Source of the DNA: Propionivibrio sp.
GTDB lineage: Bacteria; Pseudomonadota; Gammaproteobacteria; Burkholderiales; Rhodocyclaceae
DNA length: 34,975 nt
NCBI RefSeq assembly: GCF_029255185.1
Contig: NZ_JAPUVO010000079.1
Span: forward strand, 1-34,975
Direction of reading: 5' to 3'
Position numbers and translations under genes: made by a program. Below are positions 25,525 to 34,695 of the stretch, piece by piece (the first letter of the stretch is position 1; every line of letters begins with the position of its first letter). Under the pieces are notes generated by a model. That model ran no database searches and was not told the DNA's origin. It saw only the letters and a program-made list of their open reading frames with translations.

Positions 25525-26454
25525 ATGGATCATCAACCCCCACCGTTTTTCAAGCGTGGACCGGCACCGCTGGCGCAACTGTCCTTCTACGCCGCACTTT
25601 CGCTGGCGCTGATTTTTATTGACTCGCGCTTTCAGACGCTCGAACTGCTACGCCAGGGAATGTCGATGTTCACTCATCCCCTGCAACAAGCGGCACATGC
25701 ACCGGTTGAGTATCTTCAGAATGCCGGCAACTATTTCTCCGGCATCACCCGTTATCAGGACGAGAATTCTCGCTTGAAGCGCGCGCAACTCGCTGGCGCC
25801 GGAACCTTGTTGCGCACGCGCCAACTGGAAGCGGAAAATGAGCGCCTGCGCAAGCTGCTCGACGTCAAGGGGCGGCAAAAGGCGAACGGACGGGTAGCAC
25901 AGATTCTTTATGCGGCACGCGACCCTTTTTCACGTCGTGTGATCGTCGACAAAGGCCAGCAGGACAAAATAGTTGCCGGTCAGCCGGTGGTCGATGATGC
26001 CGGTGTCATTGGCCAGGTGACGCGGGTTTTCCCTTTTGTTGCGGAGATCACGCTGATTACCGACAAGGATCAGGCGGTACCCGTGCAAATTGTTCGCAAC
26101 GGCCTGCGCTCGGTCGTTTTCGGACTCGGCAACGGCCAGCTTGAGCTGCGCTTCATGCCCGCCAATGCTGACGTACAGAATGGTGATCTGCTGGTGACTT
26201 CAGGTCTCGATGGCATTTTCCTGCCCGGGCTCCCGGTGGCCAAAGTAGTGCATATCGAGCGTGACACCTCCTACTCTTTCGCCCGCATTTACTGTGTCCC
26301 GGTCGCCGGTGTTGAAAACTTTGGCGACGTCATGGTCCTCGACCCGCGCGAGACGATCTCACTGCCTGTGCAATTGACCAGCGAAGCAGTGACGAGTGGC
26401 GTAAAGCCGTCGCTCAAGGCCGGGAGCAAGAAAAAGCACCTTAAAAGGGAATGA
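25525..26454 (+). CDS. mreC: Cell-shape determining protein MreC
   Basis: 309 residues: a short cytoplasmic N-terminus, one membrane helix (about 15-33), a coiled coil (about 70-110, RQLEAENERLRKLLDVKG) and the beta-rich periplasmic domain with VDKGQQDKIVAGQPVVDDAGVIGQV. MreC links MreB filaments to PBP2 and activates it. The Lys-rich tail (KKKHLKRE) is ordinary. It follows mreB by 92 bp and precedes mreD by 3 bp. Confidence 0.96.
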   Translation: MDHQPPPFFKRGPAPLAQLSFYAALSLALIFIDSRFQTLELLRQGMSMFTHPLQQAAHAPVEYLQNAGNYFSGITRYQDENSRLKRAQLAGAGTLLRTRQLEAENERLRKLLDVKGRQKANGRVAQILYAARDPFSRRVIVDKGQQDKIVAGQPVVDDAGVIGQVTRVFPFVAEITLITDKDQAVPVQIVRNGLRSVVFGLGNGQLELRFMPANADVQNGDLLVTSGLDGIFLPGLPVAKVVHIERDTSYSFARIYCVPVAGVENFGDVMVLDPRETISLPVQLTSEAVTSGVKPSLKAGSKKKHLKRE

Positions 26455-26457
26455 CCG

Positions 26458-26979
26458 ATGCACGCTACCTATTCCTCATCACGCATTCTGCAGCCGGTTC
26501 GTCCGTGGTTCATTAGGGTCAGCCTGATGGTCGCGCTGATCCTTGATTTCTTGCCAACCAGAGCCTGGCCATGGGTGCCTGACTGGGTGGCCCTGGTTAC
26601 CGTCTTTTGGAGCATTCGCGAACCGCGCCGCGTCGGCATGGGGACCGGCTTCATTCTCGGATTGGCCATGGATGTGGCTGATTCGAGCCTGATGGGGCAA
26701 CATGCGCTGGCTTATGTTCTGGTCGCCTACGCCGCTACCTGGCTGTCGCGCCGAATCCTGTGGTTTCCGCTTGGGCAGCAGGCCATGCATGTCTTGCCGC
26801 TGTTGTTAATGGTGCAGTTTGTGCAGTTTGCCGTACACGCCATGCCCGGAGGGCACTTTCCCGGGGTGAGCTATTTTGTCGGCCCGTTTGTCGGCGCCCT
26901 GCTGTGGTTGCCGCTGACCTTTATTCTGCTCCTGCCGCAGTATCAGCCGGTCGAGCGTGACGCTAACCGGCCAATCTGA
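26458..26979 (+). CDS. mreD: Rod-shape determining protein MreD
   Basis: A 173-residue inner-membrane protein with five or six hydrophobic segments, including RVSLMVALILDFLPTRAW and the family motif FILGLAMDVADSSLMGQHALAY. It works with MreB and MreC in the elongasome. It begins 3 bp after mreC and ends 11 bp before mrdA. Confidence 0.95.
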   Translation: MHATYSSSRILQPVRPWFIRVSLMVALILDFLPTRAWPWVPDWVALVTVFWSIREPRRVGMGTGFILGLAMDVADSSLMGQHALAYVLVAYAATWLSRRILWFPLGQQAMHVLPLLLMVQFVQFAVHAMPGGHFPGVSYFVGPFVGALLWLPLTFILLLPQYQPVERDANRPI

Positions 26980-26990
26980 GGAAATCCGTC

Positions 26991-28892
26991 TTGTACATCC
27001 GGCATTCGCCACTGAACTCGCGGGATAGCGAGCTTGACCGCTTCCGCTTCCGTATTGCCTTTGCGGCGAGTGTGGTGGTGCTGGCTTTCGCTATCCTGAT
27101 CGGGCGCTTCATCTATCTGCAAATCATTCAGCGTGACTATTACACTACCCGCGCCGAAGACAACCGCATATCTCTGGTGCCGATTACGCCCAATCGTGGC
27201 GTCATTCTCGATCGCAATGGCATCGTTATGGCACGAAACTATTCAGCGTTCACTCTGGAGATTACGCCGTCAAAAGTCGAGAGTCTTGATGAAACGATTG
27301 AAGGTCTGGGCAAACTTATCGAAATCCTGCCCAAGGACAGGCGGCGCTTTCGCCAGCTGCTCGAAGAAAGCAAATCCTTCGAAAGCCTGCCGATACGGAC
27401 GCGACTTTCCGACCAGGAAGTCGCCCGTTTCGCTGCCAACCGCTATCTGTTCCCCGGCGTTGAAGTCAAGGCGCGGCTGTTCCGGCAATACCCGCTTGGC
27501 GCGATTGCCTCGCACGCACTGGGCTATATCAATCGCATCAACAAGGGGGACCTTGCGATCATCGAGAAGCACGAGCAAGAAGCCAATTACAAGGGCACTG
27601 ACCACATCGGCAAAACCGGCCTCGAACAGAAGTACGAGTTCCAGTTGCACGGCGAGACGGGCTATGAGGAAGTCGAGATCGATGCCGGCGGGCGAGCGGT
27701 GCGCAGCCTGGCGCGCACGGTGCCGGTATCCGGCAATAACTTGACGCTGACGCTCGATGCGCGTTTGCAGGAAATTACGGAAAAAGCCTTTGGCGACCGG
27801 CGCGGCGCGCTGGTCGCCATCGAACCGTCGACCGGTGGAATTCTCGCGTTGGTATCAACGCCAAGCTTTGACCCGAATCTGTTTGTCGACGGTATTCGTA
27901 CGGAAGACTGGGAGCAACTGAACAACTCGCCCGATCGACCGATGGTCAACCGCGCTCTGAACGGCGCCTATCCTCCAGGCTCAACCTTCAAGCCCTTCAT
28001 GGCGCTGGCCGCACTCGAGTTGGGCAAACGCACACCAAACCAGACGATCTCCGATCCCGGTTTCTACAATTTCGGTGGTCACGTCTTCCGTGATGACAAG
28101 AAGGGCGGGCACGGACTCGTGGATATGTACAAGTCAATTGTTGCGTCGTGCGACACCTACTACTACATGCTGGCTAACGACCTGGGCATCGACAACATCG
28201 CCCGCTTCATGGGCTCACTCGGTCTGGGCCAAAAAACGGAAATTGACATCGAAGGCGAATCGGAAGGCGTGCTGCCCTCTCCGGAGTGGAAAAAACGCCG
28301 CTTCAAGCGCCCGGAGCAGCAGAAATGGTTCGCCGGCGAGACCATTTCGATCGGCATCGGGCAGGGCTATAACGCCTACACACCGATTCAACTGGCGCAA
28401 GCCATGGCGGCGGTGGCCAACGACGGCGTGATCTATCGCCCGCACCTCGTGCGCTACATTACCGACAGCAGGACGGGCGAGAAAACCCTGATCGAACCCA
28501 AACCGCTGCGCACCCTCCCCTGGAAGCAGCAAAATATCGATACGATCAAGAATGCAATGATCGGCGTCAACAAGGAGGGAACCGGTGCCCGCGCGTTTTC
28601 CGGAGCCGGTTACGTGTCCGGCGGCAAAACCGGTACGGCACAACTATTCAGCCTCAAAGGTGGCGACTACAAGGCCGGAAACCTGAAGCAGGAATTGCGT
28701 GACCACGCCCTGTTCATCGCCTTTGCGCCGGCCGATCAGCCGAAGATCGCACTTGCCGTCCTCGTCGAAAATGGCGGTTTCGGCGCGCAGTCGGCGGCGC
28801 CGATCGCGCGCATGGTGATCGATTACTACCTGCTGGGCAAGTTGCCCAATGGACCGGTGCAGGATGACGAGACGCCGGAAGAGGAGGAATAG
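26991..28892 (+). CDS. mrdA: Penicillin-binding protein 2 (elongasome transpeptidase)
   Basis: 633 residues from TTG 26991, supported by GAGGAAA upstream. PBP2 cross-links lateral-wall peptidoglycan. One N-terminal membrane helix (about 22-46) is followed by the dimerisation/pedestal domain (NRGVILDRNG). The transpeptidase domain has the nucleophile motif STFK (Ser331, Lys334), SCD (386-388) and KTGTA (546 onward). The acidic tail DDETPEEEE is short and ordinary. It stands between mreD and rodA, its glycosyltransferase partner. Confidence 0.97.
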   Translation: MYIRHSPLNSRDSELDRFRFRIAFAASVVVLAFAILIGRFIYLQIIQRDYYTTRAEDNRISLVPITPNRGVILDRNGIVMARNYSAFTLEITPSKVESLDETIEGLGKLIEILPKDRRRFRQLLEESKSFESLPIRTRLSDQEVARFAANRYLFPGVEVKARLFRQYPLGAIASHALGYINRINKGDLAIIEKHEQEANYKGTDHIGKTGLEQKYEFQLHGETGYEEVEIDAGGRAVRSLARTVPVSGNNLTLTLDARLQEITEKAFGDRRGALVAIEPSTGGILALVSTPSFDPNLFVDGIRTEDWEQLNNSPDRPMVNRALNGAYPPGSTFKPFMALAALELGKRTPNQTISDPGFYNFGGHVFRDDKKGGHGLVDMYKSIVASCDTYYYMLANDLGIDNIARFMGSLGLGQKTEIDIEGESEGVLPSPEWKKRRFKRPEQQKWFAGETISIGIGQGYNAYTPIQLAQAMAAVANDGVIYRPHLVRYITDSRTGEKTLIEPKPLRTLPWKQQNIDTIKNAMIGVNKEGTGARAFSGAGYVSGGKTGTAQLFSLKGGDYKAGNLKQELRDHALFIAFAPADQPKIALAVLVENGGFGAQSAAPIARMVIDYYLLGKLPNGPVQDDETPEEEE

Positions 28893-28895
28893 GCC

Positions 28896-30002
28896 GTGTT
28901 TCTGAAGCTGCTGTACCGATTCCGGACTCGTCTGGTCGAGCATATCGACGGGCCTTTGCTGGCGATCAGCCTGGCCCTGATGGCCTTCGGTCTGGCTACC
29001 GTCTATAGCGCGACCTACGATGCCAACAGCCGCGCCCTGAGTCAGCTGCTTAACATGCTGGTCGGCCTGGCGGCGATGTGGGGGGTCGCCCAGCTCCCAC
29101 CGCAGAAGCTGATGCGCTTCGCCGTTCCGCTCTACATCCTCGGCGTCGTCTTGCTGGTGATGGTGTACCTGGTCGGAGTCAAAATCAACGGCGCGCGGCG
29201 CTGGCTGCCGGTAGGCTTCACGAGAATCCAGCCATCCGAGATACTCAAGATTGCCATGCCCTTGATGCTGGCCTGGTATTTCAACAAATACGAGGCCGCC
29301 CTGAGTTTTCGCCACTACCTCATTGCTGGTCTGCTCCTGATCGTTCCTTTTGGCCTGATCGCCAAACAGCCTGATCTGGGAACGGCAATCCTGGTCGGCG
29401 CGGCAGGCTTTTACGTCATCTTCTTCGCCGGCCTGCCGTGGAAGGTGATCATCGGCATGACCGTCGCTGGCGTCAGTGCCGCACCCTTTGTGTGGACTAT
29501 GCTGCATGACTACCAGCGCAAGCGCATCCTGACCCTGATCGACCCGACCACCGATCCGCTCGGCTCGGGCTATCACATCATTCAGTCGACCATCGCCATC
29601 GGCTCCGGCGGCAGCTTCGGCAAGGGCTGGCTCGCGGGTACGCAAACCCACCTCGAATTCATCCCTGAACGACACACCGACTTCATTTTTGCCGTTTTTT
29701 CCGAAGAACGCGGTTTGCTCGGCAACTGCATTCTGGTCGCCCTCTATCTGCTGCTGATCGCCCGTGGCCTGATGATCACGGCCAACGCGTCGACGCTTTT
29801 TGCGCGCGTCCTCGGCGGTTCGATCACGCTTAGCTTTTTCACCTATGCTTTTGTCAACATGGGCATGGTCAGCGGAATTTTGCCGGTGGTTGGCGTCCCG
29901 CTACCGTTCATGAGTTATGGTGGAACCGCGCTGGTGACGTTGTTTCTCGCTCTCGGCATACTCATGAGCATCCAGTCGCACCGGATGCTGGTCAAGAAAT
30001 AG
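28896..30002 (+). CDS. rodA: Rod-shape peptidoglycan glycosyltransferase RodA (SEDS family)
   Basis: A 368-residue polytopic protein starting with GTG 3 bp after mrdA. SEDS features include NGARRWLPVGFTRIQPSEILKIAMPLMLAW, FAGLPWKVI, the long periplasmic loop with GSGGSFGKGWLAGTQTHLEFIPERHTDFIFAV, and the C-terminal GVPLPFMSYGGTALV. It polymerises lipid II for side-wall growth with PBP2. Confidence 0.97.
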   Translation: MFLKLLYRFRTRLVEHIDGPLLAISLALMAFGLATVYSATYDANSRALSQLLNMLVGLAAMWGVAQLPPQKLMRFAVPLYILGVVLLVMVYLVGVKINGARRWLPVGFTRIQPSEILKIAMPLMLAWYFNKYEAALSFRHYLIAGLLLIVPFGLIAKQPDLGTAILVGAAGFYVIFFAGLPWKVIIGMTVAGVSAAPFVWTMLHDYQRKRILTLIDPTTDPLGSGYHIIQSTIAIGSGGSFGKGWLAGTQTHLEFIPERHTDFIFAVFSEERGLLGNCILVALYLLLIARGLMITANASTLFARVLGGSITLSFFTYAFVNMGMVSGILPVVGVPLPFMSYGGTALVTLFLALGILMSIQSHRMLVKK

Positions 30003-30015
30003 TGAGGAGTTGCGC

Positions 30016-31008
30016 GTGAAGCACGTACAGTCGATAGTGCCGCTCATGCTGCTGTTTCTGGCCGCTTGCGGTGGTCAACCGCCACGCCCGGTTGATAGCG
30101 TCAAGCCCGCTGTCGAGCCACTGCCCCCGCCGGCCAGCCAGGTGCGCAAGCCGGCCGTGACGCAAAAGCGCGGTGGTGGATATTACAAGGACGATGGACC
30201 GGGTGATGATATTCCGGACAATCTGGACGACATCCCCGATGCCCAGCCCCGCAGCGAACCGCTGCACCGTTTTGCCAACAAGCCCTACATCGTTCTCGGC
30301 AAGTCCTATGTGCCAGAAACCAGCCTCAAACCTTTTCGCCAGCGCGGCATCGCCAGTTGGTACGGGAAAAAATTCCACGGCCAGAAAACCTCGATTGGCG
30401 ATCCCTATGACATGTTCTCGATGACCGCAGCGCACCCGACACTGGCGATCCCCTCCTACGTGCGGGTAAGCAATGTGAGCAGTGGCAAGTCGGTGATCGT
30501 GCGCGTCACTGATCGCGGCCCTTTCCACGCCGATCGTATCATCGACCTTTCCTACGCTGCGGCGTACCGCCTGGGCTATGTCAACAACGGCAGTACGCAG
30601 GTTGAGATCGAAGCCATCCTGCCTGGTGACGCAACACAAGTGAGCTACGCCCAGGTCAAACCGCTGGCGCTGCCCGTCAAATCCTCAACGCTCATTGCCG
30701 AACGCGACGAGATTGAAATTCTGACGACACAACTGGCTGTCAGCGAGACTGCGGCGTCGTCTCCGGCACTTATCCAGAAAGGGGTTTTCCTCCAACTCGG
30801 CGCGTTTTCCAATGCCGATAACGCCGAAAGTCTGCGTTCGCATTTGGCGCGCGAACTGGACTGGCTAAACGAAGGAATCCAGGTCAATGTCGGTGCAGGA
30901 ATGTACCGCGTCCATCTAGGCCCTTACGCCAGCCGTCCCGACGCCGAAAAAATAGCCGAGAAGATACGCCTGGCGCTTGGCTACAAACCTACTTTCATAA
31001 CGCGCTAG
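30016..31008 (+). CDS. rlpA: RlpA lipoprotein, septal/lateral peptidoglycan lytic transglycosylase with SPOR domain
   Basis: About 330 residues from GTG 30016, which sits 6 bp after GAGGAG; TTG 30010 is too close to that site. A lipobox LLFLAAC predicts lipidation at Cys18, so it is an outer-membrane lipoprotein. The double-psi barrel domain spans about 110-200 (GIASWYGKKFHGQKTSIGD ... RVTDRGPF ... IIDLSYAAA). A C-terminal SPOR domain (about 255-330, FLQLGAFSNADNAESLR ... YRVHLGPYASRPDAEKI) binds denuded septal glycan. It is last in the rod operon. Its end overlaps hypF by 14 bp, tail to tail. Confidence 0.94.
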   Translation: MKHVQSIVPLMLLFLAACGGQPPRPVDSVKPAVEPLPPPASQVRKPAVTQKRGGGYYKDDGPGDDIPDNLDDIPDAQPRSEPLHRFANKPYIVLGKSYVPETSLKPFRQRGIASWYGKKFHGQKTSIGDPYDMFSMTAAHPTLAIPSYVRVSNVSSGKSVIVRVTDRGPFHADRIIDLSYAAAYRLGYVNNGSTQVEIEAILPGDATQVSYAQVKPLALPVKSSTLIAERDEIEILTTQLAVSETAASSPALIQKGVFLQLGAFSNADNAESLRSHLARELDWLNEGIQVNVGAGMYRVHLGPYASRPDAEKIAEKIRLALGYKPTFITR

Positions 31009-33331
31009 GCGGGGTTTCCTTACTCTTGCCGAGCAGGTACTGTTGGGCAATCCACGCCTGACCCAGCGCCAAGCCGCCGTCATTGGGCGGCAGGCGACGG
31101 GCCTCAATCAAATGCAGGCCATGGCCGCCGAGACGTGAACGTAAGCCACGCGCCAGTATCATGTTGAGGAAGCAGGCGCCACTGCCGACAATTGTGCCGT
31201 TTGCCGGCGCCACCGTGTAGACCCAATCGGAAAGTGCGGCGACCAGCGTGGCATGAAAAATGGCAGCGCCGCGCCCAGGATCTTTTTCGTCGGCCAGAAT
31301 CGAAAAAAGCGGCAGCAGATTCAAACAGCCATCTTTAATCGTCCAGCCATCGTTGACCGGCAATATATCGCCGTAGCGCTCGGCGAGCCCTTCGAGTAAG
31401 CTCGCCGCCTGTCCGTCAAAGGCCATCATCGATTTCACGCCGAGCAGGCTGGCTGCAGCATTGATGTAACAGCCAAGGCTCGACGTCTGAGGACAGTGCG
31501 CGCCACCCTCAAGCGTTTTATTGACGGAAGCCGCGCTAAGCTGCTGCGCAAAACGCTGTTCGATTTCCTGTCCGCGCCCAAGTTGTTGCAGCACTGCAGC
31601 GGCTAGACGCCAGGGTTCTCTGATCGCGTGCTGGTCGGCCAGTTGCAGCGGCGCAAGATGGCCGAGGCGCTCGAAATACGCACCATCAACACGCAATAGT
31701 TCGCCACCCCAGTCGCCACCATCGGCTCCCAGACCAACACCATCGAGCGCCAGTGCGATAACCGGCGCGTCGACCCGGTGTTCGGCCAGAACCGAGGCCA
31801 CGTGGGCGTGATGATGCTGAACGGCAAGTGCCGGCACCCCCCTTTGGTGGGCGAAGTCCAGGGCAAAATGTGTCGAGTGAAAGTCGCGGTCGAAATCGTG
31901 TGCAATAAGCGCCGGTTTGATCTCGATAAACTTGAGCAGGCGGGTGATGGTGGCGTCAAAAAAATCACAGGTCGCAACATTATCAAGATCGCCGATATGC
32001 TGCGAAACAAAGGCTTCATCGCCACGCGTCAGGCAAACGGTGTTCTTGAATCGCCCACCGACGGCCAGCACCGGCGGGCCGGAACGAGGCAACTTGATAG
32101 CGCGCGGCGTATAGCCTCCCGCACGGCGAACAAGTTTCAATCCGCCGGGGCCGGAACGCGCGACACTGTCGTTGCAGCCTGACATTATCTCGCGACCATG
32201 CAGGAGAAACGCATCAGCGATTTCCGACAGGCGCTGCAGGGCGTCGTCATTATCAATGATCAGAGGCTCGTCCCCGGGGTCGGCGCTGATCATCACCAGT
32301 GCAAGTTTCTGCGGCAGATCAAGCCAGCCAAGACCTTCCGGGCTACCGGCTGCCGCGTGGAAGAGCAGGTACTGTAGCGGTGTGCACGGCATCATCACGC
32401 CCAGCCAGCCTAGACCTGACGCCACACCCGGCAAAGCCGCATCGCAGCTGGAGCGTTTTTTGAGCAAAATAATCGGTCGTTCCGGCATCGCCAGCAATCC
32501 CGGTTCGCCAACGCCCAACTGAACGAAAGTGCTGGCCGAAGAAGCATTGGCGAGCATCACGGAAAATGGCTTCTCGTCGCGCTGTTTGCGCTGGCGCAGT
32601 TCGGCAACAGCTTTTGCGTTGCGCGCGTCGCAGGCCAGATGAAAGCCTCCCAAGTCTTTGATGGCAACGATTTTCCCCTGTGCCAGGAGGGCCAGGGCCT
32701 GGGCTATCGGGTCGCCAGGCAGAGGCCGACCCGCGCCATCGAGCAATGCCAGCTCGGGACCGCACTTCGGGCAACAATTCACTTCATTGTGATGGCGTCG
32801 ATCGCCAGTCCGACGGTACTCGTTTTGACACTTCGGGCACGGGGTGAAGGGTTTCAAGCTGCTGCGTTCGCGGGTGAAAGGCAGGGCGCGGCAGACGCTG
32901 TAACGCGGACCGCAATTGCTGCAACTGGCGAAAGCATGGCGCCAGCGCCGGTTCGCTGGATCGAACATCTCCGCCAGGCAATCGCGGCAGACGGCGGTGT
33001 CGGGCGCGATCATTGCCGCAGCCCGCCCCCCCAGGCTGTTCAGGATATAAAAATCCTCAGCGACGCACTCGACAACCGTATCTTGCGCAAGCACGGAATC
33101 GATGCGCGAAATCGATGGCGCATCGTCCTGCAGTCGTTCAATCAGATTTTGCACCTGCTCGGCATCACCGCAGACTTCAATTTCCAGGCCATGGTTATCT
33201 TTTCTAACCCACCCGGTCAAATTGAGCTCCTTGGCCAGACGCCAGACAAAGGGACGGAAGCCAACGCCCTGAACGAGGCCACTGAGCCTGATGCGCTGGC
33301 AGACGATATTTAAACTTTCTGAAGCTTGCAC
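30995..33331 (-). CDS. hypF: [NiFe]-hydrogenase maturation carbamoyltransferase HypF
   Basis: 778 residues from a GTG start. HypF makes the thiocarbamate on HypE from carbamoyl phosphate and ATP, the source of the CN ligands of [NiFe] hydrogenase. Domains in order: acylphosphatase-like (about 10-100, GLVQGVGFRPFVWRLA), two zinc fingers (CRDCLAEMFD...CSNCGPRYS and CPKCQNEY...CCPKCGPEL), a YrdC-like domain (about 205-390) and the Kae1-like carbamoyltransferase (VQHHHAHVASVLAEH; GSGACFLNMILARGLR). It appears complete. No other hyp or hydrogenase gene is in the window, so the rest must lie elsewhere or beyond the edge. Confidence 0.96.
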   Translation of the reverse strand: MQASESLNIVCQRIRLSGLVQGVGFRPFVWRLAKELNLTGWVRKDNHGLEIEVCGDAEQVQNLIERLQDDAPSISRIDSVLAQDTVVECVAEDFYILNSLGGRAAAMIAPDTAVCRDCLAEMFDPANRRWRHAFASCSNCGPRYSVCRALPFTRERSSLKPFTPCPKCQNEYRRTGDRRHHNEVNCCPKCGPELALLDGAGRPLPGDPIAQALALLAQGKIVAIKDLGGFHLACDARNAKAVAELRQRKQRDEKPFSVMLANASSASTFVQLGVGEPGLLAMPERPIILLKKRSSCDAALPGVASGLGWLGVMMPCTPLQYLLFHAAAGSPEGLGWLDLPQKLALVMISADPGDEPLIIDNDDALQRLSEIADAFLLHGREIMSGCNDSVARSGPGGLKLVRRAGGYTPRAIKLPRSGPPVLAVGGRFKNTVCLTRGDEAFVSQHIGDLDNVATCDFFDATITRLLKFIEIKPALIAHDFDRDFHSTHFALDFAHQRGVPALAVQHHHAHVASVLAEHRVDAPVIALALDGVGLGADGGDWGGELLRVDGAYFERLGHLAPLQLADQHAIREPWRLAAAVLQQLGRGQEIEQRFAQQLSAASVNKTLEGGAHCPQTSSLGCYINAAASLLGVKSMMAFDGQAASLLEGLAERYGDILPVNDGWTIKDGCLNLLPLFSILADEKDPGRGAAIFHATLVAALSDWVYTVAPANGTIVGSGACFLNMILARGLRSRLGGHGLHLIEARRLPPNDGGLALGQAWIAQQYLLGKSKETPPSAL

Positions 33332-33414
33332 GCGGGTAGGTGTCCGAAATCGTTTCTCTGAAACTTGGGCGTTCTTGCGGATCGTCGAGTCGATGCTCCT
33401 CCAAATCTCAAAGC

Positions 33415-33420
33415 ATTATA
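33415..33420 (-). promoter_or_regulatory. Possible -10 element upstream of hypF
   Basis: TATAAT on the minus strand about 85 bp before hypF. No good -35 lies at the right distance (TTGCCG is too close), so support is weak. Confidence 0.25.
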
Positions 33421-33515
33421 TCTGACGGCAACGAGCCCGGTGGCACTTGCGGCATTCCGAGCTTGACGAATTAGGGCCAGTCAGTTCGGCAAGGAGGAGA
33501 TGGTGTGTAAAGGAA

Positions 33516-33552
33516 ACAGGCTTATTTCCGTTCTCAGCGGAAATAAGCCTGT
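33516..33552 (-). terminator. Strong terminator after the haem-protein gene
   Basis: ACAGGCTTATTTCCG (33516-33530) and CGGAAATAAGCCTGT (33538-33552) form a perfect 15-bp stem around a 7-nt loop. On the minus strand TTTCCTTT follows. It lies 22 bp beyond the stop of the gene at 33574-34644 and separates that operon from hypF. Confidence 0.85.
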
Positions 33553-33573
33553 CATGGCTTACAGAAAAACCGC

Positions 33574-34644
33574 TTACTTCTTGAATTGCAGGATCAGCGG
33601 TTCCTGAACAAAGGCGTGACGAACCTGGGCGTTGTCGAAGAAGGCCATGCCGAAGCCGTAGGTCTTGGCTAGATCGCTGAAGTTGACGTCGAACTTCGAA
33701 CCGGTTACCAGCTTGCGGGCGATTTCGATAGTCCACTTTCCGTTGGCCCACTTGGAGCTGACCTGCACATCACCACGGTCGCCAACGAAAGAGGAGACGA
33801 GGATCGAGGCAACTTCATCGCCTGCCTTGAACTTGGAATCATCGAACGCCACCTTGTCTTCGGCCTTCAGCCAGTACGTACCGCCTTTGTTGGCTGCTTT
33901 GCCGTCCTTGTTCATGAATTCGGGCTTGCCGTTGACCAGTTTGATGTCGTCGTAACCACCGCCGGTCTTGGGGTCAACCTTGCGGCCAGCGTTGGCATCC
34001 TTGGCGGAGAACGGAGTGTTGTCCAGATAGCCGTCGTCAACTTGCCCGAGAGGAATGCCTGTGCGCACCTGTTTCAGGTGCCATAGATCGCCAATTTCGG
34101 CATCATCGCCCGTGTATTTGTTGCCGTAGGGCTTGCCTGGTTCGCCGGCATGGCAGGCTGCCTGGCAGGAAAAGCGCTCATTGAAGCCGAAAATAGAGTC
34201 ATTGATGTTCCAGAGCACGGCCAACTTGTCTTCGTAGAAAATATTGTTGTCGCCGCCTTTGTCGTCCTTATCTTTAAGCATGGCCCAGGTGCCATCCGCC
34301 TGTTTCTGGTACGGGCTGCGCTGAACCGAGTAGGTCGGATCATCGTACTGCACCAGCAGGTAAATCATATCGTCCGTGTAGACCACCTGAAGTGTTCCCT
34401 GGGTTTCGCCTTTCTTGTCTTTGAAGTTGGCGCCCTTGACGGCCTTAAAGTTGACCACGGGAGCACCCTTCCAGGCGGCGTCATCGGCCACGCCATCAAG
34501 TTTCGGAGCCGCCGTGACCTTGACGGCGACGACCGGTACTGGCTTGAAAGCTTTGGGCTTCTCTTGCTTTTCTTGCGCAAAGGCGCCGCTACCGGCCAGA
34601 GTAGCGACGACAGCCAGGGTGATTGAGCTCTTGATAAAGTTCAT
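33574..34644 (-). CDS. Secreted ethylbenzene-dehydrogenase-like haem protein (DOMON-type gamma-subunit family)
   Basis: 356 residues from ATG 34644, after GGAGGAAGTGG; the longer ORF to 34674 lacks a signal-compatible start. A signal peptide is clear (SSITLAVVATLAGSGAFAQ), so the protein is periplasmic. The body resembles the EB_dh family, which binds haem b in a beta-sandwich: VAVKVTAAPKLDGVADDAAW, VYTDDMIYLLVQYDDPT, KLAVLWNIND near 150 and the C-terminal WTIEIARKLVTGS. FSCQAACHAG contains Cys-x3-Cys-His, one residue longer than a standard c-haem motif, which could be an atypical c-haem site. It follows the cytochrome b gene on the same strand, so it probably exchanges electrons with that membrane protein. 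The substrate is unknown. Confidence 0.78.
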   Translation of the reverse strand: MNFIKSSITLAVVATLAGSGAFAQEKQEKPKAFKPVPVVAVKVTAAPKLDGVADDAAWKGAPVVNFKAVKGANFKDKKGETQGTLQVVYTDDMIYLLVQYDDPTYSVQRSPYQKQADGTWAMLKDKDDKGGDNNIFYEDKLAVLWNINDSIFGFNERFSCQAACHAGEPGKPYGNKYTGDDAEIGDLWHLKQVRTGIPLGQVDDGYLDNTPFSAKDANAGRKVDPKTGGGYDDIKLVNGKPEFMNKDGKAANKGGTYWLKAEDKVAFDDSKFKAGDEVASILVSSFVGDRGDVQVSSKWANGKWTIEIARKLVTGSKFDVNFSDLAKTYGFGMAFFDNAQVRHAFVQEPLILQFKK

Positions 34645-34695
34645 TTCCACTTCCTCCTTCGAAAAAACAAACAAGAAAACCGGAACGAGTACTGA

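Noticed and set aside
28644-29675. 343-residue minus-strand ORF across mrdA and rodA
   Set aside because: It is rich in Asp, Gln, His and Arg, as expected for an antisense shadow of membrane-protein codons. The sense genes are certain.
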